Below, in pieces: positions 15,370-23,167 of a DNA stretch of 64,000 bases. Location of the stretch: positions 1,426,001-1,490,000 of the forward strand of contig NZ_CP068159.1 of NCBI RefSeq assembly GCF_016728505.1, written 5' to 3'. This stretch comes from Corynebacterium riegelii. GTDB lineage: Bacteria > Actinomycetota > Actinomycetes > Mycobacteriales > Mycobacteriaceae. Below the pieces are notes generated by a model that had not been told where the DNA came from, made no database searches, and saw only the letters and a list, made by a program, of their open reading frames with translations. Within the stretch, counting starts at the first letter, position 1, and every line of letters begins with the position of its first letter. The translations under genes were made by a program, and so were the position numbers.

Positions 15370-16671
15370 ATGCAGTCCATGCGCAGCGTTGAAGAACAGC
15401 TGGAGATAGTGCTTGATGCGGCGGTAGCTCCAGAGCCGATTCGCCTGGGGTTAAGCGAAGCGCTGGGCATGATGTGCGCGGAGGAAATCACTGCAACGCA
15501 CCCGCTGCCGGGCTTTAACCAGGCGGCGGTGGATGGGTATGCGGTGCGAAGCGTTGACGTTGGCGGCGCGGGCGCGATCTCGGCGTCACGGGTTGTTGCA
15601 AAGGACGACGAAGAAGTAGAAGTAGCCCCGCGCGAGCCGGTGCGTGCACTGCCCGTGGTGGGTGAGGTGCATGCAGGTTCCCAGAAGCCGTTGCGTCTGC
15701 AGCCGAAGCAGGCGGTGCGTGTGGCTACGGGTGCGCCGCTTCCCACGCTTGCAGACGCGGTGCTGCCGCTTGCCTGGTCTGATCGCGGTACAAAGCGCGT
15801 GACTGCGAATAGGCCTGTGGCCAGTGGTGATTTCGTGCGTCGTACGGGTTCTGACATCCAGCCGGGCGATATCGCTGTGCGCCAGGGCGCAGTCTTAGGC
15901 CCTGCGCAGCTGGGGCTGTTGGCTGCGGCGGGTCGGCAGAAAGTGCTGGTCTACCCGCGTCCGCGCGTGACTGTGATGAGCTACGGTCTGGAGCTTGTGG
16001 ATGTGGACCGTGAGCCGGGCTTGGGCCAGGTCTATGACGTTGCCTCCTACGTTGTTGCCGCCGCTGCCGAGGAGGCCGGCGCTGACGTGACTCGCGTGGG
16101 CATCATTAACGCTGAGCCGCGCCGTCTGCGCGAGACGATCGCGGGCCATGTGGCGCGCAGCGAGCTTGTGGTGATCACCGGCGCCATCGGTGGTTCGGGC
16201 GCGGATGCGGTGCTGGGCATTCTGCGCGATCTTGGTGAGATCGATACCACCCGCGTTGCCATGCACCCGGGTTCGGTCCAGGGCTTCGGGCTGTTGGGGG
16301 AGGAGCGCATCCCCGCGTTCCTGCTGCCTTCCAACCCGGTCTCAGCGCTGATTGTTGCAGAGGTCATGCTGCGTCCAGCGATTCGTCGCTCCTTGGGCAA
16401 GAAGGCGACGCAGCGTCGCGCGGTGCGTGCGCGTACCTTGCGCCCGATTGAGTCCTTTGGCGGTCGCCGTGGCTATATCCGCGCACGGTTGATGCGCGAT
16501 CCCGAAACCGGGGATTATTTGGTTGAGCCGCTCGCCGGCGCTGGCGGGGGTGCAGCCCATCTGCTTGCCGGGTTTGCGGAGGCCAACGCCATGATTCTCA
16601 TCCCGGAGGGCATCACACGCGTGCGCCCAGGTGAGATCGTTGACGTGGAGTTTTTGCAGCAGCGCTCCTAA
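15370..16671 (+). CDS. glp: Gephyrin/MoeA-like divisome protein Glp
   Basis: A 433-aa MoeA-fold protein with an N-terminal LGLSEALGMMCAEEITA and NQAAVDGYAV segment, a central MoCF-binding domain with TGAIGGSGAD, and a C-terminal beta-barrel. In C. glutamicum the product of this locus is Glp, a gephyrin-like protein that binds FtsZ and the membrane receptor GlpR. Here glpR lies two genes downstream, supporting the divisome role over plain molybdenum-cofactor synthesis. rimJ overlaps its stop (TAATG). Confidence 0.88.
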   Translation: MQSMRSVEEQLEIVLDAAVAPEPIRLGLSEALGMMCAEEITATHPLPGFNQAAVDGYAVRSVDVGGAGAISASRVVAKDDEEVEVAPREPVRALPVVGEVHAGSQKPLRLQPKQAVRVATGAPLPTLADAVLPLAWSDRGTKRVTANRPVASGDFVRRTGSDIQPGDIAVRQGAVLGPAQLGLLAAAGRQKVLVYPRPRVTVMSYGLELVDVDREPGLGQVYDVASYVVAAAAEEAGADVTRVGIINAEPRRLRETIAGHVARSELVVITGAIGGSGADAVLGILRDLGEIDTTRVAMHPGSVQGFGLLGEERIPAFLLPSNPVSALIVAEVMLRPAIRRSLGKKATQRRAVRARTLRPIESFGGRRGYIRARLMRDPETGDYLVEPLAGAGGGAAHLLAGFAEANAMILIPEGITRVRPGEIVDVEFLQQRS

Positions 16672-17324
16672 TGTTTGATTTTCTCCGTGCCCCCACCCCG
16701 GGTTGGCCCGAGCGTACCCCGGGGCTTTTGCTTGCCGACGCCACGCCAATCCACCTCCGCCCCCTCACCCGCCACGACGGGGACGATTGGATGCAAACCC
16801 GCCTCCTTGATCAAGCGTGGCTGCAGCCAGTGGAACCGACCACGCACGGCTCGTGGGAAGAAGCCCACTCCTATGTTGCGTGGCGAAATTCCTGGCTAAA
16901 CCTGAAACGCCTTGCCGGCGAGGGATCGGTTGTGCCCTTTGTGATTGACATTGACGGCCAGTTTGCTGGCCAAGTCACCCTTGGCAATATCCAGCACGGG
17001 GCGGTGTCGGAATGCTGGATTGGCTACTGGGTGCATTCGCCGTACATGGGCAGAGGCGTTGCCACTGCCGCCTGCGCTCTTGGGGTAGACCACGCGTTTG
17101 GCCGTATTGGGTTGAATCGTGTGACGGCCACATTTTTGCCGTCGAACCCCGTGTCCGGGCGTGTGCTGCACGCCTGCGGGTTCCGCGAGGAAGGCTACCT
17201 GCACCGCAACCTGCATATCGATGGCAAGTGGCGCGACCACCATTTCGTCGCCCTGAATGTTGACGACTATCCCACCACGGCAACAGGCCGTCTTGTAGAG
17301 CGAGGCAAGGTTTCCCGTCCGTAG
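16671..17324 (+). CDS. rimJ: RimJ-like GNAT N-acetyltransferase
   Basis: A 217-aa GNAT protein of the ribosomal-protein acetyltransferase type. It carries IHLRPLTRHDGDDWMQTR near the N-terminus, GYWVHSPYMGRGVATAA as the acetyl-CoA loop, and NPVSGRVLHACGFREEGYL. It is translationally coupled to glp and retained between glp and glpR as in mycobacteria. The substrate is unknown; a divisome target is possible from context only. Confidence 0.85.
   Translation: MFDFLRAPTPGWPERTPGLLLADATPIHLRPLTRHDGDDWMQTRLLDQAWLQPVEPTTHGSWEEAHSYVAWRNSWLNLKRLAGEGSVVPFVIDIDGQFAGQVTLGNIQHGAVSECWIGYWVHSPYMGRGVATAACALGVDHAFGRIGLNRVTATFLPSNPVSGRVLHACGFREEGYLHRNLHIDGKWRDHHFVALNVDDYPTTATGRLVERGKVSRP
16724..16744 (-). repeat. 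Strong copy of the GCGTCGRYAAGC interspersed motif
   Basis: The minus strand reads GTG followed by GCGTCGGCAAGCAAAAGC, a full match to the core. It lies in the rimJ coding region, where it encodes LLLADAT. Confidence 0.5.
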
Positions 17325-17374
17325 TTGGGGTCGGCCGTGTTCGCGCTTGCCCCGGTTCAACACTCCGGTTTCGA

Positions 17375-17490
17375 CAGATATGCAGGGGAAGATATGCAGG
17401 TTCCCTGGTCAGAGCGTTTTTTCAATAAGGTAGCCGTTAATGAAAATGAACCGTGACCTGCAGACCTGCATATCTTCCCCTGCATATCTG
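17375..17490. repeat. 116-bp hairpin element, copy 2 (inverted relative to copy 1)
   Basis: Perfect 26-bp inverted repeats at 17375-17400 and 17465-17490 flank 64 bp. Arms and total length equal those of copy 1 (6165-6280), but the interior is in the opposite orientation. In the copy 1 orientation, 25 interior bases around CCTTATTGAAAAAACGC are identical. CCGTAGTTGGGG occurs on both sides of the element, at 17319-17330 and 17535-17546. It lies between rimJ and glpR, so the transcript would carry a very stable hairpin. Confidence 0.85.
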
Positions 17491-17657
17491 TGTTTGGAGG
17501 CCGTTTGATGGGCTGCGGAGGCAACGTCTTCTGGCCGTAGTTGGGGGTGGAATAAAAAATCGTGGCAAGACCAACCGGCGTGCCGGACGGGGGCCGGACT
17601 TAAGCGTCGATAGCGTTAGAGCAGATTTCAAACTGTGACGAAAGGTGACACGTCCTG
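17491..17657 (+). other. glpR upstream region
   Basis: This is the rest of the 333-bp rimJ-glpR gap after the hairpin element. It holds the second CCGTAGTTGGGG copy and an A-run (AATAAAAAAT). AGGTGAC lies before the glpR ATG as a weak ribosome-binding site. No clear gene is present. Confidence 0.4.
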
Positions 17658-18704
17658 ATGGGCAGCCTGAGCCTGATCATTCTGTTGATCATTGTTGTGT
17701 GGGTGATTGTGCTCGCGCCGATGCTGTTTGGCAATAACAAGCCGATCCGCCGCTCTGGCGAAGGCTTCGATGAGACGCGCGTACTCCACGAAGGCGGCAC
17801 CGTGGCACCGAGTGTGCGCCGCCGTCCGAAGCTCACTGCTGCAGACGTACACCGCCACGCCGACGATGAGGCTGAAGACTATGAGGTCGTCGAGGCTGTC
17901 GATTCCGACGACACTGTAGAACCGGTAGAGACTGTAGAACCGGTGGAGACTGTAGAACCGGTGGAGACTGTTGAGACTGCGGAGGTTGTTGAAGCTGCCG
18001 AGGCAGAACCGGTAGTCATCGATCACGTCGAAGACGCTGAAGACGCTGAAATAGCCGAAGAGACTCAAGACGCAGAGGCTGACGAACAGGCAGTGGACGC
18101 TGGCACGTACCTGGCGCCGGAGGACTTCGGCTACGGATCAGAGGCTGAAGCAGAGGATGAATCAGAAGTTGAGGCGGAAGCAGCAGAAGCAGCAGAAGCA
18201 GAAGATCCGACCGAAGAAGAAGTAACTGAAGAAGCAACTGAGGATGACCTTGCGTTTGCTGAGGCGCGTCGTGGTCGTGGTGGTTACGACCCGCGCCGGG
18301 ACGCACGCACCCGCGCGGACCGTTACCAGCGCCGTCAGCGCACGTTCCTCGGCCTGATTGTTGCCTCGGTGATTTCCCTGACTGCAGCCGTGGTGGCAGG
18401 TGGCTGGGCGTGGTTACTGCCGGCAATCACCATCGGCCTGACCCTTTGGTTCATGGTGGCGCTTCGCCGCGTGGTGAAGCAGGAGCGCGCGTTGCGTGCT
18501 CGCCGCATGCGTCAGCTGCGCCGCGCCCGCCTCGGCGTGGACGTGGCACAACGCCCTGGATCGCGTGAGGGGGAGCGCATGCGCGCCGGTGCCGTCATCC
18601 TCAACATTGATGATGAAAGCCCAGATTTCGAGCACCTGCCGCGCTACCGCCGCACAGCACCGGACTACGACTTTGAGTATGACGACTACGGGCGTGCAAG
18701 CTAA
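17658..18704 (+). CDS. glpR: GlpR/SepX-like membrane receptor of Glp
   Basis: A 348-aa protein with an N-terminal membrane helix (2-20), a long, very acidic low-complexity region (about 70-200) with three VEPVET repeats and Glu/Ala runs, then two close membrane helices (about 229-272) and a basic tail of about 75 residues (RALRARRMRQLRRARLG). The position after galU-glp-rimJ matches Rv0996 and the Glp receptor GlpR of C. glutamicum; the Streptomyces relative is SepX. The acidic insert is probably disordered and may vary between strains. A stable hairpin follows the gene. Confidence 0.82.
   Translation: MGSLSLIILLIIVVWVIVLAPMLFGNNKPIRRSGEGFDETRVLHEGGTVAPSVRRRPKLTAADVHRHADDEAEDYEVVEAVDSDDTVEPVETVEPVETVEPVETVETAEVVEAAEAEPVVIDHVEDAEDAEIAEETQDAEADEQAVDAGTYLAPEDFGYGSEAEAEDESEVEAEAAEAAEAEDPTEEEVTEEATEDDLAFAEARRGRGGYDPRRDARTRADRYQRRQRTFLGLIVASVISLTAAVVAGGWAWLLPAITIGLTLWFMVALRRVVKQERALRARRMRQLRRARLGVDVAQRPGSREGERMRAGAVILNIDDESPDFEHLPRYRRTAPDYDFEYDDYGRAS
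17916..17969 (+). repeat. 18-bp tandem repeat in glpR
   Basis: Three consecutive copies of GTAGAACCGGTRGAGACT encode VEPVET three times. Copies two and three are identical. The array is likely to change in copy number. Confidence 0.85.
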
Positions 18705-18737
18705 CAACCGACGCGCAAGCTAAAGAATTTCGACAAA

Positions 18738-18781
18738 ACTCCCCGTCACCACGCGATTTAGCATCACAGGTGACGGGGAGT
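18738..18781. terminator. Bidirectional hairpin between glpR and tRNA-Ala
   Basis: Perfect 13-bp arms, ACTCCCCGTCACC at 18738-18750 and GGTGACGGGGAGT at 18769-18781. The A-run to the left gives a U-tract only for minus-strand transcripts, for example read-through from tag antisense to the tRNA. Confidence 0.75.
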
Positions 18782-18800
18782 AACGTCTGTAAGCAGTCAA

Positions 18801-18873
18801 GGGGCATTAGCTCAGTTGGTAGAGCGTTGCGTTCGCAATGCAAAGGTCAGGGGTTCGATTCCCCTATGCTCCA
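18801..18873 (+). tRNA. tRNA-Ala (CGC anticodon)
   Basis: A 73-nt cloverleaf. The acceptor arms are GGGGCAT and ATGCTCC, the D-arm is GCTCAGTTGGTAGAGC, the anticodon arm is TTGCG-TTCGCAA-TGCAA with CGC at the anticodon, and the T-arm is AGGGG-TTCGATT-CCCCT. The discriminator is A. The CCA end is not encoded. Confidence 0.96.
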
Positions 18874-18892
18874 CAAAAATCTAAAGGTGACG

Positions 18893-19489
18893 CTACACCC
18901 ACACGCCGGACGCCCCGCGGCGCCATGTGCCCACCAGGTTGGTGTCCACGATGCCTACGGACTCCATCAAGGCGTACATAGTCACCGGCCCCACGAACGT
19001 GAATCCCCGCGCTTTGAGATCCTTCGCCAGCTGGACAGACTCTGGCGAGGTCGTAGGCACCTCATCCATAGACTTCGGTTCTGGGGTAGTGGCGGGTTGG
19101 TAGGACCAGATGAACTCCGCCAGGTCCGTGCCTTCCGCGCGTAGTGCCAGGGTTGCGTGGGCATTGGTGACGCAGGCTTGGAGTTTGCGGCGGTTGCGGA
19201 TCAACGTGGCGTCGGCAAGCAAAGGCTCTATGTCGAGTGAGGCGACGGTCTCCGGGACGAAGCCGCAAAATGCCTTGCGCAGCGCCTCACGCTTGGAAAG
19301 AATCAGCCGCCAGGATAGGCCAACCTGGAAGGCTTCCAAGCAGAGGCGTTCAAACATGCCCTGCTCATCGCGCACGGGCATGCCCCATTCGGTGTCGTAA
19401 TACTCGCGCAGCAACGGATCGCTTGCCGCCCACGGTGGGCGGGTTAAACCGTCGGTACCAATAACTGGGTGCAATTTTTGTTGGGTCAT
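18893..19489 (-). CDS. tag: 3-methyladenine DNA glycosylase I
   Basis: A 198-aa Tag-family glycosylase that removes 3-methyladenine from alkylated DNA. Motifs include LREYYDTEWGMPVRDEQGMF, LCLEAFQVGLSWRLILSKRE and GFTFVGPVTMYALMESVGIV. The ATG at 19489 gives the usual N-terminus; the extra upstream codons are not supported. A second, unrelated alkylpurine glycosylase is encoded at 39434-40021. Confidence 0.92.
   Translation of the reverse strand: MTQQKLHPVIGTDGLTRPPWAASDPLLREYYDTEWGMPVRDEQGMFERLCLEAFQVGLSWRLILSKREALRKAFCGFVPETVASLDIEPLLADATLIRNRRKLQACVTNAHATLALRAEGTDLAEFIWSYQPATTPEPKSMDEVPTTSPESVQLAKDLKARGFTFVGPVTMYALMESVGIVDTNLVGTWRRGASGVWV
19206..19228 (+). repeat. Copy of the GCGTCGRYAAGC interspersed motif
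   Basis: GTG, then GCGTCGGCAAGCAAAGGC, then TC, with one mismatch in the core. It lies in tag, where it encodes LLADAT on the minus strand. Confidence 0.5.
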
Positions 19490-19541
19490 AACTATTAGAC
19501 TGCGTTCGTGGCTTGACGGTTCCATGAGTAGTGTTATTGCC

Positions 19542-19952
19542 ATGAACCGGCCAGCCGTGCGCGACTTCGCACTCCTTCTCCTGCGCGTTGCGCTTGGCGT
19601 TGTGTTTATCGCCCGAGGCTACCAACGCTGGTTTGGTACAGGCATGGACGCGGCTGCGAAAGAACTCGCGCGTGCCGGTGTGCCGCAGCCGAAACTTTCC
19701 GCCTATATTGCGGGCACGGTCGAACTGATCGGCGGCACCTTCCTCATTATTGGGCTGTTGACCACCATCGTGGCTGGGGGCATGGCCATTATGGTTCTGA
19801 TTGCCGCCTACTTCGTGCACCTGCCACAAGGGTTTTTCGCACAAGATGGGGGAGTGGAATACCCGATGGTGCTGGCCGCGGCACTGTTTATGATCGTGGT
19901 GTTTGGAACCGGACGAGCGAGCTTGGATGGGGTGCTTACCCGCGATGATTAG
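19542..19952 (+). CDS. DoxX family membrane protein
   Basis: A 136-aa DoxX protein with four membrane segments, starting MNRPAVRDFALLLLRVALGV and including FIARGYQRWFGTGM and the GTVELIGGTFLIIGLLT helix. DoxX proteins are linked to redox and respiratory functions, but the specific role is unknown. The ATG at 19542 is preferred because TAGTGT lies 7 nt upstream; an in-frame ATG at 19524 lacks a site. The next gene starts inside its last codons. Confidence 0.8.
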   Translation: MNRPAVRDFALLLLRVALGVVFIARGYQRWFGTGMDAAAKELARAGVPQPKLSAYIAGTVELIGGTFLIIGLLTTIVAGGMAIMVLIAAYFVHLPQGFFAQDGGVEYPMVLAAALFMIVVFGTGRASLDGVLTRDD

Positions 19953-20580
19953 CCACCAGGAAATCCAGTCTGCACTCTCTGCACGCCTGGACGGGGAAGA
20001 CGCTGCGCTGGAAAGCGAAGTGATTGACGCCCACCTTGCGCAGTGCCCGCAGTGTCAGCAGTTTTGGGACGAGGCGCTGCGCCTTCGCAGCCAGATGAAG
20101 CTGACGGACGTTGACCGCACAGCAGCCCCGCCGAACTTGAATGACGTTATTTTGGCAGGCGTCAATGACCCGTGGCGCAAGCTGGAGCAGCGCCGTATGG
20201 TCACACTCGCTATTGGCCGCATCGCGCTTGTGGTGATGGCCTTGGTGTGGCTTGCCTGGGCTGTGCAGGCGGTTGTGGCTGCGACGACGGACCCGATGGT
20301 GACATCCTTTGCCGCCGTGCGCCTCGGCGTGGCAACAGCACTCGGCCTGTGTGCCTGGCGCCCCTCCCAAGTCCCAGGCGTGCTGTTGGTGGTGGGCACC
20401 ATGTTCACCTTCACCGTGGGCTTTGCCGTGCGTGATGCCATTTTGGGCACCGGCGAATTTGGCTTTGGCGGCATTCTGATCCCGTTTGTCAGTGCCATTG
20501 CGCTGGTGTGGACGTGGGTGGCGGACCGCGGCATCGAAGTGCGCCGCGCCTGGTCCTACCTCAGCGCTAATCCGTACTAG
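19945..20580 (+). CDS. Membrane protein with anti-sigma-type zinc-finger domain
   Basis: A 211-aa protein with an N-terminal zf-HC2-like domain (His, then CPQC, about residues 1-45) and four to six membrane segments from about residue 88. The zinc-binding domain is typical of anti-sigma factors, but no sigma-factor gene is adjacent. The start overlaps the doxX stop, so the two are co-translated; a redox-linked partnership with DoxX is plausible inference. Confidence 0.75.
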   Translation: MISHQEIQSALSARLDGEDAALESEVIDAHLAQCPQCQQFWDEALRLRSQMKLTDVDRTAAPPNLNDVILAGVNDPWRKLEQRRMVTLAIGRIALVVMALVWLAWAVQAVVAATTDPMVTSFAAVRLGVATALGLCAWRPSQVPGVLLVVGTMFTFTVGFAVRDAILGTGEFGFGGILIPFVSAIALVWTWVADRGIEVRRAWSYLSANPY

Positions 20581-20598
20581 ACAGAACTAGCCGAAAAC

Positions 20599-22182
20599 CT
20601 ACTTCCAGCTGGGCAGCCACATGATGGACTGGTAGTAGCCCTCCGGCACCATGAAGCCGTAGAACAGCGGGGACCAGTACACAAACGCTGCCGCCACAAG
20701 AGCCATGTAACCCACTACGGCTAGCTGGCCGGTACGCATCGGCTGGCCCGCAAGCTTGAGCACCCACGGCTTAGACACCATCTCCCCGCGCTGGGAAATA
20801 TTGCCCAACACCAAGGCGATGAGTACCGCGGTAAACGGCACTAGTGCGGTGGCGTAGAAGAAGTACATCTGGCGATCAAACGCAGCCAGCCACGGCAGAA
20901 AGCCGGCCATCCAGGCGATCACCGGAACCATCACGCGCAGATCTCGGCGCGTGACCCACACCCACATCGCCCACAGCAGCACGGGCACGGTTAGCCACCA
21001 GATCACCGGTGTGCCGAAGAGGTAGATCATCTCGCGGCAGGTGCCGCCATTACCGCACTCAATGTCGGTGGTGGAGTAGTAGAGGATGGGGCGTGCGCCA
21101 ACCAGCCACGCCCACGGCTTGGAGTCCCAGGGGTGCGAATGGCCCGAGGAGGAGGTGAGTGAGCCGTGGAAGTTGAGCACGGAGAAGTGGTAGTAGAGCC
21201 AACCCGCCACGGAATCGGGCAGATTTTCCAGCCAGGCCCATTCGCTGTTTGCAATGGTGCCGTCCGCCAAGGAGTGGCGGTAGACGGAGGTTTCAGAGGC
21301 GAACCATGCGCGCCACGCCCAGATGTAGAGCAGCGCGGGCAGCAGCACGATGGACGCTAACGCAGGAAGCACGTCCTTGAGCAGCGCACCCGCCAGCGGT
21401 TTTTCCACGCCGTAGCGCTTGCGCAGCCACAGATCCCAGAAGGAGCCCAAAAGGCCGAAAAACGCGATGTAGTACAGCCCGGACCATTTCACAGACAACG
21501 CCAAACCCAGCAGTACGCCGGTGGCAAAGCGCCACCAGCGGTACCCAACCCGGGGCCCAAGGGGACCTGCGGCGGCAACCTCACCGGAAACCCACGCGTC
21601 GTGCCAACGCTGATGAATCTGGCGCATGTCTCCCGCCAGCGTCCAGGATGCGGCCACGATGAACAGGACTTGGAAAATGTCCAACATGCCGAATTTGGCG
21701 GAGACGAGCAACACACCGTCGAAAAGCGCAATAGCTCCAGCGAGCGTGCCAATGGCGGTGGATTGGCTCACCCGGCGCGCAAGCAAAAAGGTCAGCACAA
21801 CCACGCCCGCGCCGAACAGTGCGGTGAGCAAACGCCAACCCAGCGGCGTGTAGCCAAACAGGGTTTCGCCCATGGCCAGCAGCTGCTTGCCCAGCGGCGG
21901 GTGCACGACAAGGCCGTAGCCGGGGTTGGATTCGATGCCGCCGAGTACGGGGTTGAAGGAGCTGCGGACCATATCCCAGCCCTGTGGAACATAGTGCTTC
22001 TCATCAAACACAGGCGTGCCGGAGCCGGTAGGCACGGTCAGGCCCAAAAAGCGCGTAAACAGCGCAAGCACGCCGATCACGCTGACAGCGATAGTGTCGC
22101 GGCGCGTCCACGGCACGGTCACCGGCGCGCCGGGCGCGGGACGGTTGCGGCGATACGGGCGTACGGGCGAAGCGATAGTCAC
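20599..22182 (-). CDS. pmt: Protein O-mannosyltransferase (GT39)
   Basis: A 527-aa multi-spanning enzyme that transfers mannose from polyprenyl-phosphate mannose to exported proteins. The acidic catalytic motif lies in GTPVFDEKHYVPQ near the N-terminus, followed by GYGLVVHPPLGKQLLAMGE. About ten membrane segments follow. GTG at 22182 is chosen: TAATAT lies 7 nt upstream, giving a leaderless message, and earlier codons would overlap rsmI. The pmt/rsmI divergent pair is conserved in mycobacteria. Confidence 0.92.
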   Translation of the reverse strand: MTIASPVRPYRRNRPAPGAPVTVPWTRRDTIAVSVIGVLALFTRFLGLTVPTGSGTPVFDEKHYVPQGWDMVRSSFNPVLGGIESNPGYGLVVHPPLGKQLLAMGETLFGYTPLGWRLLTALFGAGVVVLTFLLARRVSQSTAIGTLAGAIALFDGVLLVSAKFGMLDIFQVLFIVAASWTLAGDMRQIHQRWHDAWVSGEVAAAGPLGPRVGYRWWRFATGVLLGLALSVKWSGLYYIAFFGLLGSFWDLWLRKRYGVEKPLAGALLKDVLPALASIVLLPALLYIWAWRAWFASETSVYRHSLADGTIANSEWAWLENLPDSVAGWLYYHFSVLNFHGSLTSSSGHSHPWDSKPWAWLVGARPILYYSTTDIECGNGGTCREMIYLFGTPVIWWLTVPVLLWAMWVWVTRRDLRVMVPVIAWMAGFLPWLAAFDRQMYFFYATALVPFTAVLIALVLGNISQRGEMVSKPWVLKLAGQPMRTGQLAVVGYMALVAAAFVYWSPLFYGFMVPEGYYQSIMWLPSWK

Positions 22183-22189
22183 GGGAAGG

Positions 22190-22195
22190 ATATTA
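22190..22195 (-). promoter_or_regulatory. -10 of a leaderless pmt promoter
   Basis: TAATAT on the minus strand ends 7 nt before the GTG start, the same spacing as at mprA. Confidence 0.5.
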
Positions 22196-22234
22196 GCTGC
22201 TGAGCACACACCCACCGAAGTAGAGTGAGGGGCT

Positions 22235-23107
22235 ATGGCTGCCCACACCCACTCAGAAGACGCCTCCACTCACGCTTTGCCACCGCACGGTGTTGTGCTT
22301 GCCGCAACCCCGCTGGGCAATATTGGGGATGCCTCCGATCGCCTGCGCGAGGCGCTCGCCCAGGCCGATGTGATTGCGGCTGAGGACACGCGCCGGGCGA
22401 GGAACCTAGCTGCTGCGCTTGAGGTGGTGCCGCGCGGGCGTTTTGTGTCCAACTTTGACCACAATGAGGACGCCCGCCGGCAGGAGCTGCTTACCGCGGC
22501 GCGTACCGGCACCGTGCTGGTGGTGACAGATGCTGGCATGCCTATTGTGTCTGACCCCGGCCTCGCACTGGTTGCTGCTGCGCACGATGCGGGCGTGCCG
22601 GTGACCTGCATCCCCGGGCCCTCGGCGGTTACCACCGCACTTGCGCTGTCAGGCCTGAATGTTGGGCATTTTATTTTCGACGGCTTCGCGCCCCGCAAAT
22701 CCGGTGCCCGCGAAACCTGGCTGCAGTCGTTGGTTGGGGAGCGGCGTGCGGTGTGCTTCTTCGAGTCCCCACATCGCATCGCGGCAACGCTTGAAGACTG
22801 CGCGCGTGTTTTGGGCACGGAGCGTCGCGCCGCGGTGTGCCGTGAGCTGACGAAGACCTATGAAGAAGTCAAGCGCGCGTCGCTGGGGGAGCTTGCGCAG
22901 TGGGCCTCACAGGGCGTTCGCGGGGAAATCACAGTGGTGATTGAGGGAGGCGCCGCCGCCGCGCCTGAGCCGGAGGATCTGGTCGGTGAGGTCCTTCGCC
23001 GCGTCGATGCCGGCGAGCGCATGAAAGATGCAGCTAGAGACGTTGCCAAGGCACATGGGATCAAGGGCAGTTTGCTTTACGACGCCACGCTCAACTCCCG
23101 AACCTGA
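22235..23107 (+). CDS. rsmI: 16S rRNA 2'-O-ribose C1402 methyltransferase
   Basis: A 290-aa RsmI with VVLAATPLGNIGDASDRL, AEDTRRARNL, TDAGMPIVSDPG and CIPGPSAVTTALALSG, the tetrapyrrole-methylase fold motifs. It methylates C1402 in the ribosomal decoding centre. GAGGGG precedes the ATG and a TAGAGT -10 overlaps that region. Confidence 0.95.
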   Translation: MAAHTHSEDASTHALPPHGVVLAATPLGNIGDASDRLREALAQADVIAAEDTRRARNLAAALEVVPRGRFVSNFDHNEDARRQELLTAARTGTVLVVTDAGMPIVSDPGLALVAAAHDAGVPVTCIPGPSAVTTALALSGLNVGHFIFDGFAPRKSGARETWLQSLVGERRAVCFFESPHRIAATLEDCARVLGTERRAAVCRELTKTYEEVKRASLGELAQWASQGVRGEITVVIEGGAAAAPEPEDLVGEVLRRVDAGERMKDAARDVAKAHGIKGSLLYDATLNSRT

Positions 23108-23167
23108 GAAATCTCATGTACTGTCGTGGGGTTCAATGATTATCCCAATTGTGTAGAAGGAGCACGC

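Noticed and set aside
17212..17221. CCTGCATATC in rimJ, like the inner end of the hairpin arm
   Set aside because: Only ten bases match and there is no partner arm; probably chance.
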